DNA of 64,000 nucleotides from Pseudomonas synxantha BG33R. GTDB taxonomy: Bacteria > Pseudomonadota > Gammaproteobacteria > Pseudomonadales > Pseudomonadaceae. The notes under the pieces were generated by a model that saw only the letters and a list, made by a program, of their open reading frames with translations, was not told the DNA's origin and did no database searches. The stretch is from assembly GCF_000263715.2 (NCBI RefSeq), contig NZ_CM001514.1:606936-670935 (forward strand), in the 5' to 3' direction. Position numbers and translations under genes: made by a program. This document shows positions 19,279 to 31,039 of this stretch, piece by piece. Within the stretch, counting starts at the first letter, position 1. Every line of letters begins with the position of its first letter.

Positions 19279-20144
19279 TGAGCAATAAATCGCTGACCGC
19301 CCTGATTGTGGGCGTCGTCGTGGTCATCGCTGCCTGGAACTGCTTCTACATCGTGGCTCAGACCGAGCGTGCGGTGCTGCTGCAATTCGGTCGCGTGGTC
19401 CAGGCGGATGTCCAGCCGGGCCTGCATGTGAAAGTCCCCTACGTCAACCAGGTGCGCAAGTTCGACGCCCGCCTGATGACCCTGGATGCACCGACACAGC
19501 GCTTCCTGACCCTGGAAAAGAAAGCCGTGATGGTTGACGCCTACGCCAAGTGGCGCGTCAAGGATGCCGAGCGCTTCTACACCGCGACCTCCGGCCTCAA
19601 GCAGATTGCCGACGAGCGTTTGTCCCGTCGTCTGGAATCGGGCCTGCGTGACCAGTTTGGTAAGCGCACCCTGCATGAGGTGGTTTCTGGTGAACGTGAT
19701 GCGCTGATGGCGGATATCACCCGTTCGCTGAACACCATGGCGGAAAAAGAGCTGGGTATCGAAGTCGTCGATGTCCGGGTCAAGGCCATTGACCTGCCCA
19801 AGGAAGTGAACCGCAGCGTGTTCGAACGTATGAGCACTGAGCGTGAGCGTGAAGCTCGTGAGCACCGTGCCAAGGGTAACGAGCTGGCTGAAGGTATCCG
19901 CGCCGATGCTGACCGTCAGCGCCGAGTCCTGCTGGCAGAAGCCTATCGTGAGTCTGAAGAGGCCCGCGGTGATGGTGATGCTCAAGCGGCGGCGATCTAC
20001 GCCAAGGCTTACGGCCAGGACCAGGAGTTCTACGCGTTCTACCGTAGCCTGCGTGCCTACCGTGAAAGCTTCGCGAACAAAACCGACGTTCTGGTGCTGG
20101 ACCCAAGCAGCGACTTCTTCCGCTACCTGGAAAAGTCCAAGTAA
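19278..20144 (+). CDS. hflC: FtsH modulator HflC
   Basis: Partner of HflK: 288 residues with an N-terminal transmembrane helix (about 5-24), an SPFH domain with VVDVRVKAIDLP and a C-terminal helical region ending near DFFRYLEKSK. The ATG overlaps the hflK stop; a TTG one codon earlier is less likely. A terminator hairpin follows at 20234. Confidence 0.96.
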   Translation: MSNKSLTALIVGVVVVIAAWNCFYIVAQTERAVLLQFGRVVQADVQPGLHVKVPYVNQVRKFDARLMTLDAPTQRFLTLEKKAVMVDAYAKWRVKDAERFYTATSGLKQIADERLSRRLESGLRDQFGKRTLHEVVSGERDALMADITRSLNTMAEKELGIEVVDVRVKAIDLPKEVNRSVFERMSTEREREAREHRAKGNELAEGIRADADRQRRVLLAEAYRESEEARGDGDAQAAAIYAKAYGQDQEFYAFYRSLRAYRESFANKTDVLVLDPSSDFFRYLEKSK

Positions 20145-20233
20145 CAGGCCTGTGATTCTGTAGGGCCCACTCCGTCGGGCGGCTAAAATGCCTGGCGGGG
20201 TGATCCTTTCAGAAAACGGGTGTATGATGCGGC

Positions 20234-20257
20234 AGCCGGGAAATTCCCGGCTTTTTT
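20234..20257 (+). terminator. Terminator downstream of hflC
   Basis: AGCCGGG and CCCGGCT with a 5-base loop, followed by TTTTTT. It closes the nnrD-to-hflC run. The rest of the 293-bp gap to hisZ has no gene that I can support. Confidence 0.85.
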
Positions 20258-20437
20258 GCGTCTGCATGTTTGATTCGGCAGGCGTGACAGGTTTTTCGAG
20301 GAAAGTGCCCGACGAGGCCGTTTGCAGGCCGTTCGTCACGTCGCTCTTGCGCGTGGTTTATGCAAGAGGCGGGTATTTTCTGCTTCACTCAAGGCTCGGC
20401 CGAGGGCTGGCCGCCCGGATCAAAGGGGAATGGCGTA

Positions 20438-21625
20438 ATGGCAACGGTAGACCGCTGGCTGCTGCCAGATGGCATCGAAGAAGTACTGCCACCAGAAGCT
20501 GCGCGCATTGAAGTAGCGCGTCGCCAGGTGTTGGATCTGTTCCAGAGCTGGGGTTACGAGTTTGTCGTGACTCCCCATATCGAGTACCTGGAATCCCTGC
20601 TGACTGGCGCGGGCCAGGACCTGGATCTGCGCACCTTCAAGGTGATCGACCCGCAATCGGGCCGGCAAATGGGGTTCCGTGCCGACATCACGCCGCAAGT
20701 GGCGCGCATCGACGCGCACACCCTGCGCCGCGAAGGTCCGAGCCGCCTGTGCTACGCCGGCAGCGTGTTGCATGCCCAGCCGCGAGCCTTGTCGTCTTCG
20801 CGCAGCCCGATCCAGTTGGGTGCCGAGTTGTACGGCGATGCCAGCCCGAGCAGCGACGTTGAAGTGATCAGCCTGATGCTGGCCATGCTGCAACTGGCTG
20901 ACGTGCCGGATGTCCACATGGACCTGGGCCACGTTGGTATCTATCGTGGCCTGGCCCGTGCGGCCGGCTTGTCCGGTGAAGTGGAGCAACAGTTGTTCGA
21001 TGCCCTGCAGCGCAAAGCAATCGACGAAGTAATCGCCCTGACCGAGGGTGTGCCGGCTGAACTGGCCGGTATGCTACGTGCGCTGGTGGACCTGTGCGGT
21101 GGTCGTGAAGTGCTGGTGGCTGCGCGTGAGCGCCTGGCCAATGCGCCGGCGCCGGTATTGGCGGCACTGGATGACGTGCTGGCGATTGCCGAACGCTTGT
21201 CGGCGCGGTTCCCGCAGTTGCCGCTGTATTTTGATCTGGGCGAGTTGCGCGGCTACCACTACCACACCGGTGTGGTGTTCGCGGTATTTGTCCCGGGTGT
21301 TGGCCAGGCCATCGCCCAAGGTGGTCGTTACGACGATATCGGCGCCGACTTCGGTCGCGCGCGTCCGGCCACTGGTTTTTCCACCGATTTGAAAACCCTG
21401 GTGACCCTGGGGCGTGCTGAGGTCGAGCTGCCGTCTGGTGGCATCTGGATGCCCGACAGTACGGACGCGGCGCTCTGGCAGCAGGTTTGCCAGTTACGCA
21501 GTGAGGGTCTGCGTGTGGTCCAGGCCTTGCCTGGGCAGCCATTGGCCGCCGCCCGTGAAGCGGACTGCGACCGGCAATTGATTCAGCAGAACGGGCTTTG
21601 GCAAGTATCGCCACTGGCTTCTTGA
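20438..21625 (+). CDS. hisZ: ATP phosphoribosyltransferase regulatory subunit HisZ
   Basis: Histidyl-tRNA-synthetase-like protein that pairs with the short form of HisG for the first step of histidine synthesis. 395 residues, a class II synthetase core without an anticodon domain, with [24 protein letters not shown] and [20 protein letters not shown]. The ATG follows AAAGGGG. hisG is not in the window. purA follows 54 bp later, as in other pseudomonads. Confidence 0.95.
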   Translation: MATVDRWLLPDGIEEVLPPEAARIEVARRQVLDLFQSWGYEFVVTPHIEYLESLLTGAGQDLDLRTFKVIDPQSGRQMGFRADITPQVARIDAHTLRREGPSRLCYAGSVLHAQPRALSSSRSPIQLGAELYGDASPSSDVEVISLMLAMLQLADVPDVHMDLGHVGIYRGLARAAGLSGEVEQQLFDALQRKAIDEVIALTEGVPAELAGMLRALVDLCGGREVLVAARERLANAPAPVLAALDDVLAIAERLSARFPQLPLYFDLGELRGYHYHTGVVFAVFVPGVGQAIAQGGRYDDIGADFGRARPATGFSTDLKTLVTLGRAEVELPSGGIWMPDSTDAALWQQVCQLRSEGLRVVQALPGQPLAAAREADCDRQLIQQNGLWQVSPLAS

Positions 21626-22969
<1,344 letters not shown>

Positions 22970-22990
22970 TAAACTGTTGATGTAAAAAGC

Positions 22991-23018
22991 AAAGGGCTCC
23001 TTCGGGAGCCCTTTGTCG
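22991..23018 (+). terminator. Terminator downstream of purA
   Basis: A 10-bp stem (AAAGGGCTCC and complement) with a TTCG loop, followed by a short T-rich tail. Confidence 0.88.
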
Positions 23019-23108
23019 TTTCTGTCTGGCAAACGGCACGACCCTTGCTGTGTTTCCCTCTTTCGAGGTGCTATCAAATTAGTGGCACCCGTGGTGGAGG
23101 GGTTTCCA

Positions 23109-25043
23109 GTGTCTGCCGTTCTCTCGTTGTTACAAAGCCGTCTGTTGCGGCCGGTGTTCGTTACCCTTGGTATCGCCCTTTTGGTGCAAGTGCTGGTTGC
23201 CGTCGCGCTGACGCGGAGCACCGTGACCGCGCTGGAAGCTGATTTGGGTAATCGTCTGGGCATCGATAGTCAGAAACTGTCTGGCGAATTGGCCCAGGCC
23301 GGCAAGGAGGTCATGTCCAGCCTGGACAGCTTGTCCTCCAGCACGCGCCAGCGCCTGACAGCCGGGCTTTCCACGCGTCTGCAGGAAGAGCAGAAGCAAC
23401 TGCGTGCGACCCTGGAAAAAGACCTGAAAGACTCCGCCAATGACATGGCGCAGTTGCTGGCCTCCGTCGCACCCCGCGCCATGTGGGACAGCGATGTGCC
23501 AACACTCTCGGAATTTGCCCGGCGTGCCCAACGCAATCCCAATGTGTTGTTTGTCGTGTATGACGACGCCGCGGGTGAGCACCTGACGCGTTATCTGAAC
23601 CGTGATAACCCGATCAACCAGGCGTTGCTGGCAAAGGGCGCGGGTGAGCGTGCCCTCGATAAGGTGTTGAACGCGGCCAAGACAGACCCGTCGGTGTACT
23701 ACGTCGAAGCCTCCATCAGCCCAAATGGTGTGGAAATTGGCAAGGTGCGCATGGGCGTGTCGACCGCTGCGGTTGAGGCCGATCTGCAAGCATTGGATAA
23801 GCGCTTTGCCGCGCTGATCGCCAGCGGTGATCAACTGGTGGGCGACAGCCTGCAGGGAGCGGCGGCTGATAGTGCCAGCGCCATGGGCGCCAGGCTGCAG
23901 TCGGCACAGGCAACTGCCACCCAAATGACTGCAAACACCTCCAGTGCCGTACAAGAAGCGGCGGGCACCCTGCGTTGGCGTATTGGCATGGGCCTGGCAT
24001 TGGTGGGGCTTGGCGTATTGCTGTTACTCGCTGTTGTGTTGGGCCGGCGCGTGGTCAATCGTCTCAAGCTGCTTATTGCCGCCATGGATGACCTCGCGGC
24101 AGGGGAGGGCGACCTCACCAAGCGTGTGCAGATCAACAGCAAGGACGAAATCGGTGATATGGCTTCGGCGGTCAATCGCTTTGTGGATAAGTTGCAGCCC
24201 ATCGTGCGCGAGGCGGGCGATGTGGCCCAGCGTACCGGTGTGGAAATCGGCGCCATGACATTGCGTAACGCGGGCGCCGACGCGGCAGCGGGCTTGCAGC
24301 GCGACGAGGTTGCAGAGAGCTTGCGCGCACTTTCGCAGATGGCTGACGAGGCCCAGGCCGAAAGCCACGCCATGCAAGCGGCCTTGCAGCAGGTGGTGGA
24401 TATTCGCCAGGCCACGGATGAGAACTCGCGCACCTCGGCTGAGGTCGGCAGCTTGATCGAGGCGTTGGCGGGGCAGGTGCAGGCTGGCTCCCAGGTGATC
24501 GAGCGGCTGGCGCAGCAAAGCGAGCAGATCGAAGTCGTACTTACCGTGATTCATGGCATTGCCGAGCAAACCAATTTGCTCGCCCTGAATGCGGCTATCG
24601 AAGCGGCGCGGGCGGGTGAGACTGGACGTGGCTTTGCCGTGGTGGCGGACGAAGTGCGTGCGCTGGCCAGCAAGACCCAAAGCTCCACAGGCGATATCCA
24701 GGCGCATATCGTGGCGTTACAACAGGGCGCGCGTGAGGCGGTGGAAACCATCGGCAAGGCTGGTCGCCAGGCCAATGAGGGCTTGCTGGTGTTGCGCGAC
24801 AGTGTGCGTTTGCAGCAGACAGTGCAGGCGTCGGTCGAGCAGGTGCACGCCGCGATTGGTCTGGCGACGCGTGCGGCTGAGCACCAGGCTCAGGGCGCCC
24901 ATGCGGTGCGTGGGCGGGTCGAAGTGATCCATGCCCAGGCCGAGCGTGCGGCGCAGGCAGTGGTGGAGACGACAGCCAGTGGCAAGGTGCTGGATGGGTT
25001 GGCGGCGCAGTTGAAGGCGAGTCTGGGGCAGTTCCGGGCTTAG
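23109..25043 (+). CDS. Methyl-accepting chemotaxis protein
   Basis: Transmembrane chemoreceptor of 644 residues: TM1 about 10-33, a roughly 255-residue periplasmic sensor region of mostly helical character, TM2 about 290-312, HAMP about 313-365, and a cytoplasmic signalling coiled coil with the hairpin tip [19 protein letters not shown] near residue 485. The GTG start follows GGTGGAGGGG by 8 bp; frames further upstream run into the purA terminator. The ligand cannot be told from sequence. No che genes are adjacent. Confidence 0.92.
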   Translation: MSAVLSLLQSRLLRPVFVTLGIALLVQVLVAVALTRSTVTALEADLGNRLGIDSQKLSGELAQAGKEVMSSLDSLSSSTRQRLTAGLSTRLQEEQKQLRATLEKDLKDSANDMAQLLASVAPRAMWDSDVPTLSEFARRAQRNPNVLFVVYDDAAGEHLTRYLNRDNPINQALLAKGAGERALDKVLNAAKTDPSVYYVEASISPNGVEIGKVRMGVSTAAVEADLQALDKRFAALIASGDQLVGDSLQGAAADSASAMGARLQSAQATATQMTANTSSAVQEAAGTLRWRIGMGLALVGLGVLLLLAVVLGRRVVNRLKLLIAAMDDLAAGEGDLTKRVQINSKDEIGDMASAVNRFVDKLQPIVREAGDVAQRTGVEIGAMTLRNAGADAAAGLQRDEVAESLRALSQMADEAQAESHAMQAALQQVVDIRQATDENSRTSAEVGSLIEALAGQVQAGSQVIERLAQQSEQIEVVLTVIHGIAEQTNLLALNAAIEAARAGETGRGFAVVADEVRALASKTQSSTGDIQAHIVALQQGAREAVETIGKAGRQANEGLLVLRDSVRLQQTVQASVEQVHAAIGLATRAAEHQAQGAHAVRGRVEVIHAQAERAAQAVVETTASGKVLDGLAAQLKASLGQFRA

Positions 25044-25062
25044 TGTTGCCTGTGCCGGCCTC

Positions 25063-25126
25063 ATCGGGGGCAAGCCCCTCCCACATTTGGAATGCGTTCC
25101 AATGTGGGAGGGGGCTTGCCCCCGAT
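25063..25126. repeat. REPIN
   Basis: An inverted pair of the GGGAGGGGCTTGCCCCCGAT class between the chemoreceptor and the convergent iron-transporter genes. Confidence 0.9.
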
Positions 25127-25133
25127 AGCGGTC

Positions 25134-26687
25134 TCAGCGACTCAGATACATCCGAGTCGTAAGCAAATACACCGGCAATCCCGACACCAATATCAACAAC
25201 GCTGCATAAGGTGCCGCCGCCGCAAACTCCACATTCGAAGTATGCGCCCACACGGCAGTCGCCAAGGTATTCAACCCCGTAGGGCTGAGCAGCAACGTTG
25301 CCGTCAATTCCTTCATCGCATCCAGGAACACCAACGCAAACGCAGCCCCCAGCGCCGGAAAGATAATCGGCAACGTCACTCGGCAAAACGCACTGAACGA
25401 CGAAGCGCCCAGCGTGCGCGCCGCCTCTTCCAGTTGTGGTGCTGCTTTGTTCAAAGCCGTACGAATCGGCGCCTGGGCCAATGGCAAAAACAGCAACGCA
25501 TAAGCGATCAGCAGCAACGCCGAGGTCTGGTACAGCGCGGGCACGTAATGCAGCGCGAAATACACCAGTGTCAGTGCAATCACCAGGCCGGGCAGGGCGT
25601 GCAGCAGGTAGGGCAGCCGTTCGGCCCACAGTGCCAACTGGCCTTTGTAGCGCACCACCAGCAAACCTACGGGCACCGCCAGTACCAGGCACAACGCCGC
25701 GCCTCCCAGCGACAAGGCAAGTGAGGAGAGCAACGCCTCGCCAATTTCAGCCAGTGGAAACGCGGCGGAAGATCCGACGGCCAACCAATAACCGAGCATC
25801 CCCAGCGGAATGCCGCTGCCAATGATCGCCAGCGCCAGGCAATACACCTGCCCCAATGGTGCCCACTTGCCCAGCCGGACCTGCTCGGCATGTCGCGCCG
25901 CGCCCTGGCCAATGCGCACGTGTCGGCCTTTACCGCGCACGCGCAGCTCCAGCCACAGCAAGGTCAGGCACATCACCAGCAACACCGCCGAGAGCATCGC
26001 GGCATTGGCGTTGCTGAATTCCAATTCGAATTGCTGGTAGATCGCGGTGGTAAAGGTCTGCAGTCCGATGATCGACAAGGCCCCGAACTCCACCAGCATG
26101 TGCAGGGCGATCAGGAGTGCCCCGGCCAATAGCGACGGCCACAGCAGCGGCAAGGTGATGCGAAAGAACACGCCCCAGCGATTCAGTCCCAGGGTGCGCG
26201 CGGACTCTTCCAGGGATGGGTCAAGGTTACGCAAGGTTGCGGCCACCGGTAGAAACACCAGCGGGTACTTGGACAGACTCATCACCAGAATCGCGCCACC
26301 GAGCCCTTCGAAGCTCGCGCTCAGGGACACCCAGGTAAAGCTGCTGACAAACGCAGGCACCGCAAACGGCAGGCACAGGATTACGCCCCAGATCCTTCTT
26401 CCCGGCAGGTTGCTGCGTTCCAGCAGCCAGGCCAGGGACAGGCCGATCACGCCACAGGTCACGGTCACGCCGACCATCAGTGCGAGGGTGTTGCGCAGCA
26501 GGCCGAACACATACGGCCTCCACAGCAGATGCACCGCCTCTGCCCAGCCGGCCTGCCAGGCCTTGAGTCCGACATACGCCAGTGGCAGCAGGCTCAGGCC
26601 GACGAGCAGCAGTACTGGCAGCAACAGCCAGATCGACGGACGTTTGCGCCGTGGGCTGAATGCCCCGGCCGTTAGCGACGCGGTCAT
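25134..26687 (-). CDS. Ferric-iron ABC transporter permease (FbpB-like)
   Basis: 517-residue inner-membrane permease with about 12 helices in two tandem halves. Each half has the ABC-transporter EAA-type loop (EESARTLGLNRWGVFFRITLP near residue 165 and EEAARTLGASSFSAFCRVTLP near 425), the layout of fused FbpB/SfuB iron permeases. Its ATG overlaps the stop of the binding-protein gene (ATGA). No ATPase gene is adjacent, so the energising subunit must come from elsewhere. Confidence 0.9.
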   Translation of the reverse strand: MTASLTAGAFSPRRKRPSIWLLLPVLLLVGLSLLPLAYVGLKAWQAGWAEAVHLLWRPYVFGLLRNTLALMVGVTVTCGVIGLSLAWLLERSNLPGRRIWGVILCLPFAVPAFVSSFTWVSLSASFEGLGGAILVMSLSKYPLVFLPVAATLRNLDPSLEESARTLGLNRWGVFFRITLPLLWPSLLAGALLIALHMLVEFGALSIIGLQTFTTAIYQQFELEFSNANAAMLSAVLLVMCLTLLWLELRVRGKGRHVRIGQGAARHAEQVRLGKWAPLGQVYCLALAIIGSGIPLGMLGYWLAVGSSAAFPLAEIGEALLSSLALSLGGAALCLVLAVPVGLLVVRYKGQLALWAERLPYLLHALPGLVIALTLVYFALHYVPALYQTSALLLIAYALLFLPLAQAPIRTALNKAAPQLEEAARTLGASSFSAFCRVTLPIIFPALGAAFALVFLDAMKELTATLLLSPTGLNTLATAVWAHTSNVEFAAAAPYAALLILVSGLPVYLLTTRMYLSR

Positions 26688-27712
26688 CAGTTCAAGCCAA
26701 CATCACGTTCCAGTTCCAAGGCTTCTTCGGCGTTGCCAAGGTCGGCTGGGGTGACTTTCGGCGGCTGCAGCTCGCTAAAGGGCTTGAGGCCACGGTTGGA
26801 CTCCATGCCTTTGCGCAGCGGGTATTCGGCCGAGGTGTTGGTGATCACGCGCTGGCCTTCTTCACTGGCCATGAATGCCAGCAGTTGCTGAGCTTCTTTG
26901 GGGTGTTTGCTGGATTTCAGTGCGGCAGCGGATGATACGGTGATCAGGCCGCCAGCATCGCCATCGGTGAAGTAGTGCAGTTGGGAGTCCAGGTTGGTTT
27001 TTTCCTTTTTCAGGGCAAACCAGTAATAGTTGTTCACCAGCACGGTGGCCACTTCGCCATTTTCAACGGCCTTGAGGGCGACCATATTGTTGCTGTACAC
27101 CTTGCCGAAGGCGCGCAGGCCGGTCAGCCATTCTTCCGCGGCTTCACGGCCGTGCAGCTTAATGATCGCCACCGCTTGTTCTTGGAACGCGCCGCTGGTG
27201 GGTACGAAGCCGACCTTGCCTTGCCACTCGGGGCCGGCGAAGTCCAATACCGACTTGGGCAGGTCTTTTTCAGCAATCAGTTTTGGGTTGAAAGCCACGA
27301 CGCGGGTGCGGGCGGTCACGCCCATCCAATCGCCGTTACGGCCAACGTAATCCTTGGGTAGTACATCGAGGGTGCTGGTATCGATCTTCGCCAGCAAACC
27401 TTGCTCGCCGAGTTTGTTCAGCGGCGGCGATTCTTCGGTATAGATCACGTCGGCGGGGGAGCGGTCTCCTTCTTCGACGACCTGGCTGGCCAACTGATTG
27501 CTGCTGCCTTTGCGCACGTTGACGTGAATGCCGGTCTTGGCTTCAAAGGCTTTGGCGAGTTCATCGCCGACTTCCTTATGTTGGCCGTTGTACAAGGTCA
27601 GGGCGATCTTGTCGGCAGAATAGGCGGCGGGCGAGAGCAGGGTCAGGCTGAGCAGGGTGAGGCTCAGGCCGCGCAGAAGGGATGTTTTGAGACGGTTATC
27701 GCGGATCATCAT
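26687..27712 (-). CDS. Ferric-iron ABC transporter substrate-binding protein (FbpA-like)
   Basis: Periplasmic iron-binding protein, 341 residues, with a signal peptide (about 1-32, cleaved after AAYSA). The NNYYW motif corresponds to the adjacent iron-ligand tyrosines of FbpA, and NGQHKEVG matches the N-terminal His/Glu site. Two ATGs open the frame. Upstream lies a 17-bp inverted repeat, TGCAA-N7-TTGCA (27733-27749), which could be an operator but does not look like a Fur box. Translationally coupled to the permease gene. Confidence 0.9.
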   Translation of the reverse strand: MMIRDNRLKTSLLRGLSLTLLSLTLLSPAAYSADKIALTLYNGQHKEVGDELAKAFEAKTGIHVNVRKGSSNQLASQVVEEGDRSPADVIYTEESPPLNKLGEQGLLAKIDTSTLDVLPKDYVGRNGDWMGVTARTRVVAFNPKLIAEKDLPKSVLDFAGPEWQGKVGFVPTSGAFQEQAVAIIKLHGREAAEEWLTGLRAFGKVYSNNMVALKAVENGEVATVLVNNYYWFALKKEKTNLDSQLHYFTDGDAGGLITVSSAAALKSSKHPKEAQQLLAFMASEEGQRVITNTSAEYPLRKGMESNRGLKPFSELQPPKVTPADLGNAEEALELERDVGLN

Positions 27713-27822
27713 CCGAAGTGTTCCTCGCTATATGCAACAAATCATTGCAAGGATAAACGATAAAACTTCTCAAGTGCGGACGAGGGGGAAATCGCTGGGG
27801 AGTTTTTCGAGCGTCAGAAACG

Positions 27823-27844
27823 AAAAAACCCGCTTTCGCGGGTT
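27823..27844 (-). terminator. Terminator of tRNA-Leu copy 2
   Basis: On the minus strand AACCCGC-GAAA-GCGGGTT followed by a T-run. It is identical to the terminator of the other copy. Confidence 0.88.
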
Positions 27845-27855
27845 TGATCTGAATT

Positions 27856-27942
27856 TGGTGCCCAGGAGAAGACTCGAACTTCCACGACCTTGCGATCACC
27901 AGCACCTGAAGCTGGCGTGTCTACCAATTTCACCACCTGGGC
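27856..27942 (-). tRNA. tRNA-Leu(CAG), copy 2
   Basis: 87 nt on the minus strand, from GCCCAGG to CCTGGGCACCA with CCA encoded. The anticodon stem CCAGC-TTCAGGT-GCTGG gives anticodon CAG; the long variable arm and the TTCGAGTC T-loop fit class II leucine tRNA. It has its own promoter and terminator. Confidence 0.96.
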
Positions 27943-27977
27943 ATTATCTAACAACGTTGCCGCTGTTGATGGGGCGA

Positions 27978-28006
27978 ACTATACGGCGGGCTTTTTGATC
28001 TGTAAA
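27978..28006 (-). promoter_or_regulatory. Promoter of tRNA-Leu copy 2
   Basis: Minus strand TTTACA, 17 bases, TATAGT, followed by a C-rich discriminator as in stringently controlled stable-RNA promoters. Confidence 0.75.
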
Positions 28007-28063
28007 CCCCTGATTCGAAAAATATAAATCAATTTTTCCGTTAAAAATCAAAGGCCTTAAACG

Positions 28064-28085
28064 AAAAAACCCGCTTTCGCGGGTT
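28064..28085 (-). terminator. Terminator of tRNA-Leu copy 1
   Basis: The same AACCCGC-GAAA-GCGGGTT plus T-run as for copy 2, 241 bp away. Confidence 0.88.
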
Positions 28086-28096
28086 TGATCTGAATT

Positions 28097-28183
28097 TGGT
28101 GCCCAGGAGAAGACTCGAACTTCCACGACCTTGCGATCACCAGCACCTGAAGCTGGCGTGTCTACCAATTTCACCACCTGGGC
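28097..28183 (-). tRNA. tRNA-Leu(CAG), copy 1
   Basis: Identical in sequence to the copy at 27856-27942, including the flanking bases down to its terminator. It decodes CUG, the main leucine codon in this G+C-rich genome. It is transcribed first of the two. Confidence 0.96.
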
Positions 28184-28218
28184 ATTATCTGACAACGTTG
28201 CCGTCGTCGATGGCGCGC

Positions 28219-28247
28219 ACTATACGGAGCGATATTTGAGCTGTAAA
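28219..28247 (-). promoter_or_regulatory. Promoter of tRNA-Leu copy 1
   Basis: Minus strand TTTACA, 17 bases, TATAGT, then GCGCGCC as a G+C-rich discriminator. Confidence 0.78.
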
Positions 28248-28408
28248 CCCCTGCCATGAAAAAACCCTGGAAAATTTCGCCAGTGGTCGTGCAAGGTGCG
28301 CGGCGGGGGGCGTAAAGGTCTTTTAAACGCTTGTTGATACCTGAAATTTCCCGTTTCAATACGCGTATGCCAAACTAACCCACATATAGACAAGGTGAAA
28401 ACTCTCTA

Positions 28409-31039
28409 ATGGCCGATTGGCAGTCCCTCGATCCCGAGGCCGCTCGTGAAGCGGAAAAATATGAAAACCCTATTCCTAGCCGCGAACTGATCCTGGCGCA
28501 CCTCGCCGATCGTGGTTCGCCTGCTAGCCGCGAGCAGTTGGTCGAAGAATTCGGTCTGACCACCGAAGACCAGCTCGAAGCCCTGCGCCGCCGTCTGCGT
28601 GCGATGGAGCGCGATGCTCAATTGATCTACACCCGTCGTGGCACTTACGCGCCGGTAGACAAGCTCGACCTGATCCTGGGCCGCATTGCCGGCCATCGTG
28701 ACGGTTTCGGCTTCCTGATCCCGGATGACGGCAGTGACGATCTGTTCATGAGCCCGGCGCAAATGCGCCTGGTGTTCGATGGCGACCGCGCCCTGGCGCG
28801 GGTTTCCGGCCTGGACCGTCGCGGTCGTCGCGAAGGCGTGATCGTCGAAGTGGTGTCCCGTGCCCACGAGTCCATCGTCGGCCGTTACTTCGAAGAAGGC
28901 GGCATCGGCTTTGTCGTGCCGGATAACCCGAAGGTCCAGCAGGAAGTGCTGATCACCCCCGGCCGCAACGGTGCCGCCAAGGTCGGCCAGTTCGTCGAGG
29001 TGAAAATCACCCATTGGCCAACGGCGCGCTTCCAGCCCCAGGGCGATATCGTTGAAGTGGTCGGCAACTACATGGCGCCCGGCATGGAAATCGACGTTGC
29101 GCTGCGCACCTACGATATTCCTCACGTCTGGCCTGATGCCGTGCTCAAGGAAGCCGCCAAGCTCAAGCCGGAAGTCGAAGAGAAAGACAAAGAAAAACGC
29201 ATCGACCTGCGTCATCTGCCGTTCGTCACCATTGACGGCGAAGATGCTCGCGACTTCGACGATGCGGTCTACTGCGAAGCCAAGCCTGGCAAGCTGCGCC
29301 TGTTCTCCGGCGGCTGGAAGCTGTACGTCGCGATTGCCGACGTGTCCAGCTACGTGAAGATCGGTTCGGCCCTGGATAACGAAGCCCAGGTGCGCGGTAA
29401 CTCCGTGTACTTCCCTGAGCGCGTGATCCCGATGCTGCCTGAGCAGCTGTCCAACGGCCTGTGCTCCCTGAACCCGAAAGTCGACCGTTTGGCCATGGTG
29501 TGCGAGATGACCATCTCCAAAACCGGCGAAATGACCGACTACCAGTTCTACGAAGCGGTGATCCACTCCCAGGCGCGTCTGACCTACAACAAGGTCAGCA
29601 CCATCCTGGAGACGCCGAAGACCAGCGAAGCCAAGGCCCTGCGTACCGAATACGCTGGCGTGGTCCCGCACCTCAAGCAGTTGTACTCGCTGTACAAGGT
29701 GCTGCTGGGCGCCCGTCATACCCGTGGCGCGATCGATTTTGAAACCCAGGAAACCCGGATTGTTTTCGGTTCCGAGCGCAAGATCGCCGCGATCACCCCG
29801 ACCACCCGTAACGACGCGCACAAGTTGATTGAGGAATGCATGCTGGCGGCCAACGTGGCCACTGCCGAGTTCCTGAAGAAGCACGAAATTCCTGCGTTGT
29901 ACCGCGTGCACGACGGTCCGCCGCCGGAGCGCCTGGAAAAACTGCGCGCCTTCCTTGGTGAGCTTGGCCTGTCCCTGCATAAAGGCAAGGATGGCCCGAC
30001 GCCCAAGGATTACCAGGCTCTGCTGGCCAGCATCAAGGACCGTCCGGATTACCACGTGATCCAGACCGTGATGCTGCGATCCCTGAGCCAGGCGGTGTAC
30101 AGCGCCGATAACCAGGGCCACTTTGGCCTCAACTACGAGGCGTACACCCACTTCACGTCGCCGATCCGTCGTTACCCGGATTTGCTCACGCACCGGGCGA
30201 TCCGCAGCGTGATCCACTCCAAGCAGAACACCCCGCACGTCAAGCGCGCTGGTGCCATGACCATTCCGAAGGCACGGATCTATCCGTACGACGAGGCGGC
30301 CCTGGAACAGTTGGGCGAGCAGTGCTCCATGAGCGAGCGCCGCGCCGACGAAGCCACCCGCGACGTAGTGAACTGGCTCAAGTGCGAGTTCATGAAGGAT
30401 CGTGTAGGCGAGTCGTTCCCGGGTGTGATCACCGCCGTGACCGGCTTTGGTCTGTTCGTGGAACTGACCGACATCTACGTCGAGGGCCTGGTGCATGTCA
30501 CCGCCTTGCCGGGTGACTACTACCACTTCGATCCTGTGCACCACCGTCTGGCGGGCGAGCGCACCGGTCGCAGCTTCCGCTTGGGCGATACCGTCGAAGT
30601 GCAGGTCATGCGTGTCGACCTGGACGAACGCAAGATCGACTTCGGTATGCCTGACAAGCCTGCTGAGCCGGCTGGCCGCAAAAAGCGTGGCAGCGAAACT
30701 GCAGCGCCGGCTTCCAAAGGCAAGACCACTGGCGCGAAGACGGCTGCCGAGCCTGCACCTGCCAAGTCGGGGCGTCGCTCTTCCGCCAAGGACAAGGCTC
30801 CTGAAGCCTACCGCCCAAGCGATGCCGCGGCGAAAAACGCCGAGCTGCGCAAGAGCCGCGAGTTGAAGCAGCAGCTGCTCAACGAAGCCAAAAGTGGTGG
30901 TAAAGCGGCGTCTGGGGGAAAGTCCCAAGGGGCGGAAAAACCGTCGAGCAAGCCAAGTAAACATCGTAAAGGCCCGCCAAAAGCGGGCTCTGCCCCTGCG
31001 AAAAGCGGCGGGTCGCGCAAACCTAAGGCCAAGTCATGA
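28409..31039 (+). CDS. rnr: Ribonuclease R
   Basis: Processive 3'-5' exoribonuclease that degrades structured RNA. 876 residues: a helix-turn-helix-like N-terminus, cold-shock domains, the RNB catalytic domain with GEDARDFDDAVY (Asp cluster near residues 275-285), an S1 domain (about 645-725, FPGVITAVTGFGLFVELTD) and a long Lys/Ala/Ser-rich basic tail (about 750-876). Its stop overlaps the rlmB start (ATGA). Confidence 0.97.
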   Translation: MADWQSLDPEAAREAEKYENPIPSRELILAHLADRGSPASREQLVEEFGLTTEDQLEALRRRLRAMERDAQLIYTRRGTYAPVDKLDLILGRIAGHRDGFGFLIPDDGSDDLFMSPAQMRLVFDGDRALARVSGLDRRGRREGVIVEVVSRAHESIVGRYFEEGGIGFVVPDNPKVQQEVLITPGRNGAAKVGQFVEVKITHWPTARFQPQGDIVEVVGNYMAPGMEIDVALRTYDIPHVWPDAVLKEAAKLKPEVEEKDKEKRIDLRHLPFVTIDGEDARDFDDAVYCEAKPGKLRLFSGGWKLYVAIADVSSYVKIGSALDNEAQVRGNSVYFPERVIPMLPEQLSNGLCSLNPKVDRLAMVCEMTISKTGEMTDYQFYEAVIHSQARLTYNKVSTILETPKTSEAKALRTEYAGVVPHLKQLYSLYKVLLGARHTRGAIDFETQETRIVFGSERKIAAITPTTRNDAHKLIEECMLAANVATAEFLKKHEIPALYRVHDGPPPERLEKLRAFLGELGLSLHKGKDGPTPKDYQALLASIKDRPDYHVIQTVMLRSLSQAVYSADNQGHFGLNYEAYTHFTSPIRRYPDLLTHRAIRSVIHSKQNTPHVKRAGAMTIPKARIYPYDEAALEQLGEQCSMSERRADEATRDVVNWLKCEFMKDRVGESFPGVITAVTGFGLFVELTDIYVEGLVHVTALPGDYYHFDPVHHRLAGERTGRSFRLGDTVEVQVMRVDLDERKIDFGMPDKPAEPAGRKKRGSETAAPASKGKTTGAKTAAEPAPAKSGRRSSAKDKAPEAYRPSDAAAKNAELRKSRELKQQLLNEAKSGGKAASGGKSQGAEKPSSKPSKHRKGPPKAGSAPAKSGGSRKPKAKS

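Noticed and set aside
27713..27770. Fur box upstream of the ferric-iron transporter genes
   Set aside because: I found no 19-bp match to the GATAAT-type consensus. Only a TGCAA-N7-TTGCA repeat is present, which is a different pattern.
27856..28183. The tandem tRNA-Leu genes as an integration site with a mobile island
   Set aside because: No integrase or phage gene lies on either side, and both copies are complete with promoter and terminator; a simple tandem duplication explains the repeat.
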